DNA from: Pseudomonas putida
GTDB lineage: Bacteria; Pseudomonadota; Gammaproteobacteria; Pseudomonadales; Pseudomonadaceae
Assembly (NCBI RefSeq): GCF_028682475.1
Contig: NZ_JANHLE010000037.1
Span: 1 to 50,221, forward strand
DNA length: 50,221 nucleotides
Reading direction: 5' to 3'
Program-made: the position numbers and the translations under genes
Shown: positions 10,014 to 17,862 of the stretch, piece after piece
How the letters are laid out: each line of letters starts with the position of its first letter
Position numbering within the stretch: position 1 is the first letter of the stretch
The notes under the pieces: generated by a model
Told to the model about the DNA's origin: nothing
Database searches by the model: none
The model's input: only the letters and a program-made list of their open reading frames with translations

Positions 10014-11281
10014 TCGGCTTTGGCTGGGGGCGTCAGCGTCCGACCCTGCGCGCAGTGCTGGGGCGTCGCCACTTGAGCGTGGCCTTGCTGGCGGTGGGCC
10101 TGGCCGGTGTTGCCCTGACCGTGCTGGGCGTGCTGGCGCTGCGGGTTTATGCCAATCACAACCTGCACCTGATCGCCCGCTCGATCAACTACACCGTTGA
10201 AGCTGCCGTGGTCTTCAACGACAGCAGCGCAGCCAATGAGGCCCTGGCCCTGATTGCCTCCACCGAAGAGGTGGCCGACGTCAAAGTGTTCGACGACAGC
10301 AACCAGTTGCTCGCCCGTTGGCAGCGCAGTAATGACAGCTTGCTCGCACAGATGGAGCAGCAGATGGCTCGCAGCCTGTTGGCGGAGCCGATCGTCATGC
10401 CGGTGCTGCATCAGGGCCAGCAGGTTGGTCATATCGAGTTGGTGGGGCAGGGCGGCAGCCTGGTGCGCTTTCTGCTCAGTGGCCTGGCGGGCATCCTCCT
10501 CTGTACCGTGCTCAGCGCCGTCGGCGCCTTGTACCTGTCGCGGCGGATGTTCGGTGATATCGTCGGCCCGTTGCGCAGCCTGGCCGCAGTGGCTCACGCC
10601 GCGCGGCGTGAACGCAGCTTCGACCGCCGTGTGCCTGAGGCGCAGATCGCCGAGCTCAACGAGCTGGGCAATGACTTCAATGCCTTGCTCGACGAACTGG
10701 AAAGTTGGCAAAGCCATCTGCAGAGCGAGAACGAAAGCCTCGCCCATCAGGCCAGTCATGACAGTCTGACCGGCTTACCCAATCGGGCCTTTTTCGAAGG
10801 CAGGCTCAGCCGCACGCTGCGTAATGCCAGCAAGTATCGGGAACACATGGCGCTGCTGTTTCTTGACAGTGACAATTTCAAGGACATCAACGACAGCCAT
10901 GGCCATGCGGCCGGCGATGAAGTACTGGTCAGTGTCGCCACCCGCGTGCGCGCGCAGCTGCGCGAGCATGACCTGGTAGCGCGCCTGGGTGGTGACGAAT
11001 TTGCCGTGTTGCTCACCCCTCTGCACAGCCGCGAGGATGCCCAGCGCATTGCCGAGAAAATCATTGCCAGCATGCGTCTGCCTGTTCGTCTGGGGCAAGG
11101 GCAGAGCGTCGTCACGTCGCTGAGTGTCGGTATCGCGTTCTTCCCGGATGACGGTCTGACGCCGTCGGATTTGTTGAGTGCCGCTGATGCGGCGATGTAC
11201 CAGGCCAAGCGCAATACCCGTGGCCAGTGGCAAACGGCAGAGACGGAACGCTCTGCCAATCATGTAAAAAACAGGAGCTGA
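10010..11281 (+). CDS. yfiN: YfiN/TpbB-type membrane diguanylate cyclase
   Basis: This 423-residue inner-membrane enzyme makes c-di-GMP from two GTP. Two membrane segments (about residues 23-47 and 158-178) bracket a periplasmic CHASE8-type sensor. A HAMP linker (RSLAAVAHAARRERSFDRR) and a GGDEF domain follow. The active-site loop is GGDEF at residues 327-331, and the inhibitory I-site RxxD (REHD, 318-321) lies the canonical five residues before it, so both catalysis and product inhibition look intact. Its position between yfiR and yfiB identifies it as the YfiN output protein, which controls exopolysaccharide production and small-colony phenotypes in relatives. Confidence 0.93.
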   Translation: MIGFGWGRQRPTLRAVLGRRHLSVALLAVGLAGVALTVLGVLALRVYANHNLHLIARSINYTVEAAVVFNDSSAANEALALIASTEEVADVKVFDDSNQLLARWQRSNDSLLAQMEQQMARSLLAEPIVMPVLHQGQQVGHIELVGQGGSLVRFLLSGLAGILLCTVLSAVGALYLSRRMFGDIVGPLRSLAAVAHAARRERSFDRRVPEAQIAELNELGNDFNALLDELESWQSHLQSENESLAHQASHDSLTGLPNRAFFEGRLSRTLRNASKYREHMALLFLDSDNFKDINDSHGHAAGDEVLVSVATRVRAQLREHDLVARLGGDEFAVLLTPLHSREDAQRIAEKIIASMRLPVRLGQGQSVVTSLSVGIAFFPDDGLTPSDLLSAADAAMYQAKRNTRGQWQTAETERSANHVKNRS

Positions 11282-11284
11282 ACC

Positions 11285-11785
11285 GTGACACACCTGAGTC
11301 GATACCTGCGTTTTCACTTTGCCTGGCTGGCGCTGATGCTGCTGGCCCTGAGCGGTTGCCAAAGCGTGCCGCCCAAAGGCCTGACGGCTGAACAGATTGC
11401 CCTGCTCAAGCAGGAAGGTTTCCGTTTGACCGACGAAGGCTGGGAGTTCGGCCTGTCGGGCAAGGTGCTGTTCGGCAGTGACCTGGACGCGCTCAACAGT
11501 GAAAGTCAGGCGATTGTCGAGCGGGTCGGCAAGTCACTGCTGTCGGTGGATATCCAGCGGGTGCGGGTGGACGGGCATACCGATGCTTCGGGCAGAGTCG
11601 CCTATAACGAGCAGCTGTCGCTGCGCCGGGCCAAGAGCGTGGCCAACGCCCTGACCGCCGTCGGCATGCGCCCGGAGAACGTCGAAACCCGCGGGCTGGG
11701 CAGCCGCGAGCCGGTGGCCAGCAATGACACCCGCGCCGGGCGCATGGAAAACCGCCGGGTGGCTATCGTGGTCGCGTCCGACTGA
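11285..11785 (+). CDS. yfiB: YfiB-type OmpA-like outer-membrane lipoprotein
   Basis: YfiB is an outer-membrane lipoprotein that binds peptidoglycan and sequesters YfiR, releasing YfiN. The 166-residue protein begins with a lipoprotein signal whose lipobox LSGC places the lipidated cysteine at residue 25. An OmpA-like peptidoglycan-binding domain fills about residues 60-164; the VDGHTDASG and NRRVAIV motifs are present. It starts with GTG at 11285, three bases after yfiN, and completes the yfiRNB operon. This gene marks the left edge of conserved sequence before the lower-GC toxin islet. Confidence 0.93.
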   Translation: MTHLSRYLRFHFAWLALMLLALSGCQSVPPKGLTAEQIALLKQEGFRLTDEGWEFGLSGKVLFGSDLDALNSESQAIVERVGKSLLSVDIQRVRVDGHTDASGRVAYNEQLSLRRAKSVANALTAVGMRPENVETRGLGSREPVASNDTRAGRMENRRVAIVVASD

Positions 11786-11979
11786 TCGGCGAAGCCCATC
11801 GTGCGTGATTCACTCATCAACAGGGGCGAGTTGCGCTCGGTTAAATCCAAATCTGAGGCGCTCTCTCTAACGGTGGAACCAGGGCAGGGCTAATTCTACA
11901 AATCTAGTTTTGTGGAGCAGCCCCTAGAAGGTATTTAGCTAGGCGCACCGTACCATTCCCCAGTTTTTGATGGCATCGC
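11786..11979. other. non-coding junction between yfiB and the toxin/immunity islet
   Basis: These 194 bases separate the conserved yfiRNB operon from the convergent orphan immunity gene. The stretch becomes visibly AT-richer towards the right. No open frame, RNA or convincing terminator was recognised. It is a plausible left boundary of the accessory islet, but no flanking direct repeat or attachment site could be identified by eye. Confidence 0.4.
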
Positions 11980-12237
11980 TTACTCGCCTTTGAAACCGGG
12001 CAAGCCATTAGCAGCGCGCCATTCTTTCACTGTCTGGGTGATGCCTTCGTTTGAGTTGTCCGCACCATCCTCAGGATAGTAAATGAGGTCAGAACCCGCT
12101 GGATGCTCCGTGATGCGTTCGAACTCCTCCAGTAGCGGATCAAGAACTTCATCAGACGCGTGTTTATTTGCCTCCCGTATCTCTCGCATGAACTGGATGA
12201 ACTCGGCTTCTGTGTAGTCAGAGAAGTGGTTTTTCAT
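11980..12237 (-). CDS. orphan colicin/pyocin-type DNase immunity protein
   Basis: This 85-residue protein belongs to the colicin E / S-type pyocin immunity family (Im2/Im7/Im8/Im9 type), four-helix proteins that bind and block a cognate HNH DNase. The family signature EHPAGSDLIYYP and the C-terminal EWRAANGLPGFKG are present, and its length matches Im9 (86). It is not next to an intact nuclease: the 19 codons before its ATG are the relic of a nuclease gene end, whose stop overlaps this start (ATGA). Compared with the neighbouring immunity protein, the C-terminal half is nearly identical but the helix I-II region is different, which is where this family encodes partner specificity. It probably protects against a toxin no longer made here. 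Confidence 0.9.
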   Translation of the reverse strand: MKNHFSDYTEAEFIQFMREIREANKHASDEVLDPLLEEFERITEHPAGSDLIYYPEDGADNSNEGITQTVKEWRAANGLPGFKGE

Positions 12238-12290
12238 GGATTTATGTTCCGGTGAAGATCAATACGGTTTTTTGAAGTGTTTACTCGGAG
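12234..12290 (-). pseudogene. fossil 3' end of an HNH colicin-type DNase gene
   Basis: Read on the minus strand from 12290, the frame encodes LRVNTSKNRIDLHRNINP and then a TGA that overlaps the ATG of the orphan immunity gene. The intact toxin downstream ends LRVNTPKNHIDLHRNE, so 13 of the first 15 residues match. The match stops abruptly upstream of LRVNT, where the frame shows no nuclease similarity and soon meets a stop. In the relic, the histidine that begins the final H-x3-H of the motif is replaced by Arg (KNR), though the last His remains. The piece is too short to be a gene; it is best read as the end of a displaced nuclease gene retained together with its immunity gene. Confidence 0.75.
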
Positions 12291-12355
12291 CATAGGCCGG
12301 GGATGTCTACCTTTCCGGGGGCAGTCCAGTCACATCTGCTCCCTGGCACTGGTCA

Positions 12356-12631
12356 TCAGTCACCTTTGAATCCCGGCAAGCCATTAGCAGCGCGCCATTC
12401 TTTTACAATCTGCGTCACGCCCTCAGGGGAGCTATCTGCTCCCTGCTCTGGGTAGTAGATCAAGTCTGACCCTGCCGGGTGTTCGCTTACCTTCTCGAAG
12501 TGCAACAAAAGCAAGTCTGCACGATCATCGTTTTCGGCTTGTTCGTCTTCCTTGGCGAGTTCTTGCAGCAGCTTGATGAACTCCGCTTCGGTGTACTCAG
12601 AGAAGCTGTTTTTCAGTAGTGTATCCGTCAT
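12356..12631 (-). CDS. cognate immunity protein of the adjacent DNase bacteriocin
   Basis: This 91-residue colicin E/pyocin-type immunity protein carries the family signature EHPAGSDLIYYPE and the C-terminus EWRAANGLPGFKGD. It starts at the ATG at 12631, seven bases after the toxin stop, which is the normal toxin-immunity arrangement and argues for co-expression with the nuclease. The frame stays open upstream through the toxin gene, so a longer 183-residue version is possible on paper. That extension is toxin sequence in another frame and is rejected. Residues before EHPAG differ strongly from the orphan immunity protein at 11980-12237, consistent with distinct DNase specificities. Confidence 0.92.
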   Translation of the reverse strand: MTDTLLKNSFSEYTEAEFIKLLQELAKEDEQAENDDRADLLLLHFEKVSEHPAGSDLIYYPEQGADSSPEGVTQIVKEWRAANGLPGFKGD

Positions 12632-12638
12632 GTTTGGC

Positions 12639-14015
12639 CTATTCGTTCCGGTGAAGATCGATGTGGTTTTTCGGTGTGTTAACTCGCAGGTTATCCACGT
12701 CGTACACGCCACCGCCTTCTGATACTTTTTCGAGGTGGTGAAGCTCGTAAGACAATCTGCCTCCGACTCTATCGGCTTTTCGAACACGCGGAGCCCGACC
12801 TGTACGCATACGACCAACACTTTGTTTGACGAACTGATCCGCTGCTGCTGATCCTGAGACAGCTTTCCAAAGTGCGGCTCTGAATGTGTCGAAGCTTTTG
12901 AATTCACGTCCCCTCAATGCGTCCGCCACGTCCATAGGTATCGGAACTCCCACTCCCGAACTCGCCCCGACAAGCCAGATACCAACCACATCCTCGCCTT
13001 GACCTGTTACTGTTCCGGGGGTCTTGCGAACATTCATCACGATGTACAACGGCTGCACACCGGAGTCGGCCGGGAACACAAGGATGAAGTCCTTGTACTC
13101 AGGCGGATAGATCGGGTTGACGATGATGTTATCAGCCTGCTCCGTAGGCGGATAAATCCAGATATGCGGGGCTTGTGGAGCACCTTCTAGCGGTGGAATT
13201 CCCGACGTGCTGGAAGGGCCAGCGGCAGGCGTCCATATCAAGGTTACGCCGTCGCCAAAGTCAGCCACTTGCTGGGAGCCTTGAGCAGCGAACTTCACTA
13301 CGGGGATCATTTCCCAGTCGCGGTGCTTCTGGGTGTTGTACCCGTATCCCTTCAAGGTGCCGTCTGCCTGCTGTTCGACATGTATACGAACACGTGTGCG
13401 GGCTTTTTCAAGTGATTGAAGCTGCTCCTCTGTGTACAGGCTGCTATCGCCCAGACTAGAAGGCCACAGCAATGCAACAAAGCCAGTCAAAGCACCAGCA
13501 GCTACGCCAGCAGTGAGCACTCCAGCAGAAGCACCCGCACCCGTTGCAGCACTCCCACTGGCAGCAGCAACGCCAGCAGTGCACAAACCACCGCAAGACG
13601 CTCCAGCCGTCGCAGCAGCTCCACCCAATACAAGCGTTCCCAGCGTTGCCGGTATTGCACCGCTGACTTTCTTAAGGGGAATGTTCCCTTGTACATCCGT
13701 TTCACGGCCACCAAGAATGGCGAACTCGCCGTAGTTCCGCACCATCTCGACCGGGACAAATCCGCCTGGTTTCTGGTGATCGATTATGCCGTCAGGAAGA
13801 TCGCAGCTCTTGGCGAAGACGCATCCGGTTAGCCTGATTTCCTCCCGCTTCTTGATAGCCCTGCTACGTGCCTCGGCTGCCTGCTCGTTCCTTTCGTTCG
13901 CCGCCACTGCTCTATCCCAAGCCGCCTGTGCTGCCTTTACCGCCTCGGCATGTAGCTTATTGTCATCTTGCCCACTTACCCCCAGATAATTTGGGAAAAG
14001 GTTTTTAATCGGCAT
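12639..14015 (-). CDS. S-type pyocin/colicin-like HNH DNase toxin
   Basis: This 458-residue toxin ends in a colicin E9-type HNH DNase that would cut target-cell DNA. The metal-binding motif HH-x14-N-x8-H-x3-H is perfect (H426, H427, N442, H451, H455), preceded by R-x3-E (RLSYELHH) as in colicin E9. The segment REFKSFDTFRAALWKAV also matches the DNase fold. Residues about 220-345 (YGYNTQKHRDWEM, GAPQAPHIWIYPP, NPIYPPEYKDFILVFP) resemble the pyocin S translocation domain. Residues 15-60 look helical and charged, and 115-185 form an Ala/Gly-rich hydrophobic stretch. There is no long receptor-binding module and no recognisable PAAR domain, so the delivery route (release as a bacteriocin or type VI cargo) is uncertain. 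The start follows AGGGG. Confidence 0.88.
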   Translation of the reverse strand: MPIKNLFPNYLGVSGQDDNKLHAEAVKAAQAAWDRAVAANERNEQAAEARSRAIKKREEIRLTGCVFAKSCDLPDGIIDHQKPGGFVPVEMVRNYGEFAILGGRETDVQGNIPLKKVSGAIPATLGTLVLGGAAATAGASCGGLCTAGVAAASGSAATGAGASAGVLTAGVAAGALTGFVALLWPSSLGDSSLYTEEQLQSLEKARTRVRIHVEQQADGTLKGYGYNTQKHRDWEMIPVVKFAAQGSQQVADFGDGVTLIWTPAAGPSSTSGIPPLEGAPQAPHIWIYPPTEQADNIIVNPIYPPEYKDFILVFPADSGVQPLYIVMNVRKTPGTVTGQGEDVVGIWLVGASSGVGVPIPMDVADALRGREFKSFDTFRAALWKAVSGSAAADQFVKQSVGRMRTGRAPRVRKADRVGGRLSYELHHLEKVSEGGGVYDVDNLRVNTPKNHIDLHRNE

Positions 14016-14260
14016 AACATCCCCTGTACAAACTGACGATCCATGTTTCGCGATCTAAGTGTGACAGGACGCTACCTCATGCTCGCCTGGCATGCTTGTA
14101 GGACAATTCTCAAATACCATACTGAATGTTCATTTGTTGTGGCTGGCATTTGCCCGCTCAGTAGCGGTGCGGGTTTGAAAGTAGGTGTCACAAGTTGGGT
14201 GTCCAGCGCTGGAGCTGCTGACCTCGTTAGGATTCCCCTACCTGATGCCTTGAAGAACTG
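14016..14260. other. AT-rich upstream region of the toxin gene
   Basis: This 245-base gap between the toxin start and the LysR gene has lower GC than its surroundings (one 60-base line, 14101-14160, counts 26 G+C). It should contain the toxin promoter on the minus strand. I looked for a LexA-type CTG-N10-CAG box and for PrtN-type repeats and found no convincing match. It may also form the right boundary of the islet. Confidence 0.4.
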
Positions 14261-15208
14261 TCAGTCGGAGAACAGCATTTTCCGACTGCCACCCATCAAC
14301 AAGTGCTGATTCAGCTCGGTGACCTCGCGGATGTAATCCCACAACAAGGTAATCCGCTTCAACTTGCGCAAATCCTCGCGGCAGTACATCCAGAACTGCC
14401 GGGTAATCTCCACCTCTTCAGGCAGAATCGCCACCAGGCGCGGATCCTGCGCGGCCAGAAAGCACGGCAGAATCGCCAGCCCGCGACCCTGCTGAGCCGC
14501 CACGTACTGGGCGATCACACTGGTACTGCGCAAGTTGGCGCTGGCCGCCGGGATCAGGTTGGCCAGGTACAGCAGCTCTGAACTGAAGGCCAGGTCGTCG
14601 ACATAACTGATGAACTGATGACGCGCCAGGTCGCTGCTGCGGGTGATCGGTTCGTGGCTGTCCAGGTACTCCTGGGTGGCGTACAGGCGCAGGCGGTAGT
14701 CGCACAGTTTGCAGCACACGTACGGGCCATGTTCCGGGCGCTCCAGGGCGATGACGATGTCCGCTTCGCGCTTGGACAGGCTGATGAAGTGCGGCAGCGG
14801 CAGGATGTCCACGGAGATGGCCGGATAGGCATCGACAAAGCGGCTCAGCTGCGGGGTGATGAAGAAGCTGCCAAAGCCCTCGGTGCAGCCCATGCGCACA
14901 TGCCCGGAAAGCGCCACGCCGGAGCCTGAAACCTGCTCGCAGGCCATGTGCAGGGTGCTTTCGATCGACTCGGCATAACTGAGCAGGCGCTGGCCTTCGG
15001 CGGTCAGGATAAAGCCGTTGGTCCGCGACTTTTCGAACAGCAAGGTGCCCAGCGCCAGCTCCAGCGAGCTGATCCGCCGCGACACCGTGGTGTAGTCCAC
15101 CCCCAGGCGTTTGGCCGCGCTGCTGGCCTTGCGGGTACGGGCCACCTCAAGAAAAAACTTCAGGTCATCCCAGTTCAATGCGCCCAGCGAGGTGATGTTT
15201 TTTTGCAT
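14261..15208 (-). CDS. LysR-family regulator divergent from mmsAB
   Basis: This 315-residue LysR-type regulator has an N-terminal winged helix-turn-helix (LNWDDLKFFLEVARTRKASSAAKRLGVDYTTVSRRI) and a C-terminal periplasmic-binding-like effector domain. The ATG at 15208 (MQKNITSLG) is chosen over an upstream in-frame ATG because family proteins start close to the helix-turn-helix. It faces away from mmsA across a 137-base intergenic region, the usual layout for a LysR regulator and its target, so it probably controls valine or 3-hydroxyisobutyrate catabolism. In P. aeruginosa the mmsAB regulator MmsR is of the AraC type, so this is a different arrangement. The effector is unknown. Confidence 0.88.
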   Translation of the reverse strand: MQKNITSLGALNWDDLKFFLEVARTRKASSAAKRLGVDYTTVSRRISSLELALGTLLFEKSRTNGFILTAEGQRLLSYAESIESTLHMACEQVSGSGVALSGHVRMGCTEGFGSFFITPQLSRFVDAYPAISVDILPLPHFISLSKREADIVIALERPEHGPYVCCKLCDYRLRLYATQEYLDSHEPITRSSDLARHQFISYVDDLAFSSELLYLANLIPAASANLRSTSVIAQYVAAQQGRGLAILPCFLAAQDPRLVAILPEEVEITRQFWMYCREDLRKLKRITLLWDYIREVTELNQHLLMGGSRKMLFSD

Positions 15209-15223
15209 GTTGGTCCGGCTTTT

Positions 15224-15252
15224 ATGTGCGTTTTTATTGGATCTTTGCACAT
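15224..15252. promoter_or_regulatory. inverted repeat in the LysR/mmsA divergent promoter
   Basis: The arms ATGTGC and GCACAT (15224-15229 and 15247-15252) are separated by 17 bases in the space between the two divergent genes. The position suits an operator for the adjacent LysR regulator, but the arms are short and the assignment is inference. Confidence 0.35.
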
Positions 15253-15345
15253 CTATACTCCAAAACAAGCCCTAGACCCAAGCGTCCGTCGAGGCTACCC
15301 CGGCGACGTCGATCTCTCCCTAACAACAATTTCAGGAGAACGCAC

Positions 15346-16872
15346 ATGAACGCATCCCTTACTCCCGGCCAGACCAAGGTCGAGCAGGTCAAGCTGCTGA
15401 TTGACGGCCAGTGGGTCGAATCGAAAACCAGCGAATGGCGCGACGTGGTCAACCCGGCCACCCAGGAAGTACTCGCCCGCGTGCCGTTCGCTACAGCTGA
15501 AGAAGTTGATGCGGCCATTGCCGCCGGTCAACGTGCCTTCGCAACCTGGCGCGACACCCCGATCGGCGCGCGCATGCGCATCATGCTCAAGCTGCAAGCG
15601 CTGATCCGTGAACACTCCAAGCGCATCGCCGTGGTCCTCAGCGCCGAGCAGGGCAAGACCATTGCCGACGCCGAAGGCGATATCTTCCGCGGCCTGGAAG
15701 TGGTCGAGCATGCGTGCAGCATCGGCAGCCTGAAGATGGGCGAGTTCGCCGAGAACGTCGCCAGTGGTGTCGATACCTACACCCTGCGCCAACCAATCGG
15801 CGTCTGCGCCGGTATCACTCCGTTCAACTTCCCGGCGATGATCCCGCTGTGGATGTTCCCGATGGCCATCGTCTGCGGCAACACCTTCGTGCTCAAGCCG
15901 TCCGAGCAGGATCCGCTGTCGACCATGATGCTGGTGGAGCTGGCGCTGGAAGCCGGTGTGCCGGCCGGTGTACTGAACGTCGTACACGGTGGCAAGCAGG
16001 TGGTCGATGCCCTGTGCACGCACCCGGACATCAAGGCGATTTCCTTTGTCGGTTCCACCGAAGTCGGCACCCACGTCTACAACCTCGCCGGTCAGCATGG
16101 CAAGCGCGTGCAGTCGATGATGGGCGCCAAGAACCATGCGGTGGTGCTGCCGGATGCCAACCGTACCCAGACCCTCAATGCCCTGGTCGGTGCCGGCTTC
16201 GGCGCGGCTGGTCAGCGTTGCATGGCCACTTCGGTGGCGGTGCTGGTGGGCAAGGCGCGCGAGTGGCTGCCGGAGCTCAAAGCGCTGGCGGCCAACCTCA
16301 AGGTCAACGCCGGTAATGAGCCGGGCACCGATGTCGGCCCGCTGATTTCCAAGCGCGCCAAGGAGCGTGTGCTGGGCCTGATCGAAAGCGGGATCAAGGA
16401 AGGCGCCAAGCTTGAACTCGATGGCCGCGATGTCAGCGTGCCAGGCTACGAGCAAGGCAACTTCGTTGGCCCGACCCTGTTCTCCGGGGTGACCACCGAC
16501 ATGCAGATCTACACCCAGGAAATTTTCGGCCCGGTGCTGGTGGTGCTGGAAGTCGATACTCTTGACGAGGCCATCGCCCTGGTCAACCGCAACCCCTTCG
16601 GTAACGGCACCGGCCTGTTCACCCAGAGTGGCGCTGCGGCGCGCAAGTTCCAGAACGAAATCGATGTCGGTCAGGTCGGCATCAACATTCCGATTCCGGT
16701 ACCGGTTCCGTTCTTCAGCTTCACCGGTTCCCGTGGCTCCAAGCTCGGTGATCTGGGCCCGTACGGCAAGCAAGTGGTGCAGTTCTACACGCAGACCAAG
16801 ACCGTCACCAGCCGCTGGTTCGATGACGACAGCGTCAACGACGGTGTGAACACCACCATCAGCCTGCGCTAA
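15346..16872 (+). CDS. mmsA: CoA-acylating methylmalonate-semialdehyde dehydrogenase
   Basis: This 508-residue aldehyde dehydrogenase family enzyme converts (methyl)malonate semialdehyde, NAD+ and CoA to propionyl- or acetyl-CoA, CO2 and NADH in valine (and inositol) catabolism. The catalytic cysteine lies in GQRCMATS at residue 292. The usual ALDH general-base glutamate is replaced by asparagine in GAKNHAVV, a hallmark of CoA-acylating members. The chosen ATG at 15346 follows AGGAG; the longer upstream frame runs into the regulator's promoter. mmsB follows 10 bases downstream with its own AAGGAG site, so the two form an operon. Confidence 0.95.
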   Translation: MNASLTPGQTKVEQVKLLIDGQWVESKTSEWRDVVNPATQEVLARVPFATAEEVDAAIAAGQRAFATWRDTPIGARMRIMLKLQALIREHSKRIAVVLSAEQGKTIADAEGDIFRGLEVVEHACSIGSLKMGEFAENVASGVDTYTLRQPIGVCAGITPFNFPAMIPLWMFPMAIVCGNTFVLKPSEQDPLSTMMLVELALEAGVPAGVLNVVHGGKQVVDALCTHPDIKAISFVGSTEVGTHVYNLAGQHGKRVQSMMGAKNHAVVLPDANRTQTLNALVGAGFGAAGQRCMATSVAVLVGKAREWLPELKALAANLKVNAGNEPGTDVGPLISKRAKERVLGLIESGIKEGAKLELDGRDVSVPGYEQGNFVGPTLFSGVTTDMQIYTQEIFGPVLVVLEVDTLDEAIALVNRNPFGNGTGLFTQSGAAARKFQNEIDVGQVGINIPIPVPVPFFSFTGSRGSKLGDLGPYGKQVVQFYTQTKTVTSRWFDDDSVNDGVNTTISLR

Positions 16873-16882
16873 GGAGTTGATC

Positions 16883-17770
16883 ATGCGTATTGCATTTATC
16901 GGTCTGGGCAACATGGGCGCGCCGATGGCGCGCAACCTGATCAAGGCCGGGCATCAACTGAGTCTGTTCGACCTGAATAAAACCGTACTGGCCGAGCTGG
17001 CCGAACTCGGTGGGCAGATCAGCACTTCACCGCGCGATGCGGCGCAGAACAGCGACATGGTCATCACCATGCTGCCGGCTGCCGCCCATGTGCGCGGTGT
17101 GTACCTGAACGAAGACGGTGTGCTGGCGGGTGTGCGCGCTGGTACGCCAGTGGTCGACTGCAGCACGATTGATCCGCAGACCGCCCGTGAGGTCTCGGCA
17201 GCGGCGGCGAAGCAAGGCGTGGACCTGGCCGATGCGCCAGTGTCCGGCGGCACCGGGGGGGCGGCGGCGGGCACCCTGACGTTCATGGTCGGCGCCAGCG
17301 ATGAACTGTTCGCCACATTGCAGCCAGTGCTGGCGCAGATGGGCCGCAACATCGTGCATTGCGGTGCGGTGGGCACCGGGCAGATTGCCAAGATCTGCAA
17401 CAACCTGCTGCTGGGCATCTCGATGATCGGTGTGTCGGAAGCCATGGCCCTGGGCAATGCCCTGGGCATCGACACCAAAGTGCTGGCAGGCGTCATCAAC
17501 AGCTCCACCGGGCGTTGCTGGAGTTCGGATACCTACAACCCGTGGCCGGGCATCATCGAAACCGCTCCGGCCTCGCGGGGCTACACCGGCGGCTTTGGTG
17601 CCGAACTGATGCTCAAGGACCTGGGCCTGGCAACCGAGGCGGCGCGTCAGGCGCACCAGCCGGTGATCCTCGGTGCCGTGGCGCAACAGCTGTACCAGGC
17701 GATGAGCCTGCGCGGTGACGGTGGCAAGGATTTCTCGGCGATTGTCGAAGGCTATCGCAAGCCCGAGTAA
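16883..17770 (+). CDS. mmsB: 3-hydroxyisobutyrate dehydrogenase
   Basis: This 295-residue NAD-dependent enzyme oxidises 3-hydroxyisobutyrate to methylmalonate semialdehyde, the substrate of MmsA. The N-terminal Rossmann loop is GLGNMGAPMARNL. The substrate-binding motif DAPVSGGTGGAAAGTL and the catalytic lysine motif GTGQIAKICNNLL are all present. The ATG at 16883 has an AAGGAG site; a TTG two codons upstream is not needed. It directly follows mmsA, so valine degradation steps are co-transcribed. A paired REP palindrome lies just after the stop. Confidence 0.95.
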   Translation: MRIAFIGLGNMGAPMARNLIKAGHQLSLFDLNKTVLAELAELGGQISTSPRDAAQNSDMVITMLPAAAHVRGVYLNEDGVLAGVRAGTPVVDCSTIDPQTAREVSAAAAKQGVDLADAPVSGGTGGAAAGTLTFMVGASDELFATLQPVLAQMGRNIVHCGAVGTGQIAKICNNLLLGISMIGVSEAMALGNALGIDTKVLAGVINSSTGRCWSSDTYNPWPGIIETAPASRGYTGGFGAELMLKDLGLATEAARQAHQPVILGAVAQQLYQAMSLRGDGGKDFSAIVEGYRKPE

Positions 17771-17776
17771 ACGTGC

Positions 17777-17847
17777 ATCGCCAGCAAGGCTGGCTCCCAC
17801 AGGTACTGCGCACACCTGATTCTGTGGGAGCTGGCCTTGCCAGCGAT
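17777..17847. repeat. paired REP palindrome
   Basis: Two inverted copies of a Pseudomonas REP-type element (core ctgtgggagctggc...ccagcgat) at 17777-17802 and 17822-17847 are separated by 19 bases. They sit between the convergent 3' ends of mmsB and the cupin gene, a typical place for such elements. Confidence 0.8.
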
Positions 17848-17862
17848 AAGCTGCGACGCAGG

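Noticed and set aside
12356..12907. A 183-residue reading frame containing the cognate immunity protein
   Set aside because: The first 92 residues are the toxin gene read in another frame; the family match begins at the ATG at 12631, right after the toxin stop.
14016..14260. A LexA box (CTG-N10-CAG) or PrtN P-box for the toxin
   Set aside because: Near matches such as CTGTACAAACTGACGA lack the second half; no site convincing enough to call.
11786..14260. Mobile element carrying the toxin islet
   Set aside because: No transposase, integrase, tRNA target or flanking direct repeat was seen; the islet is called accessory only from composition and content.
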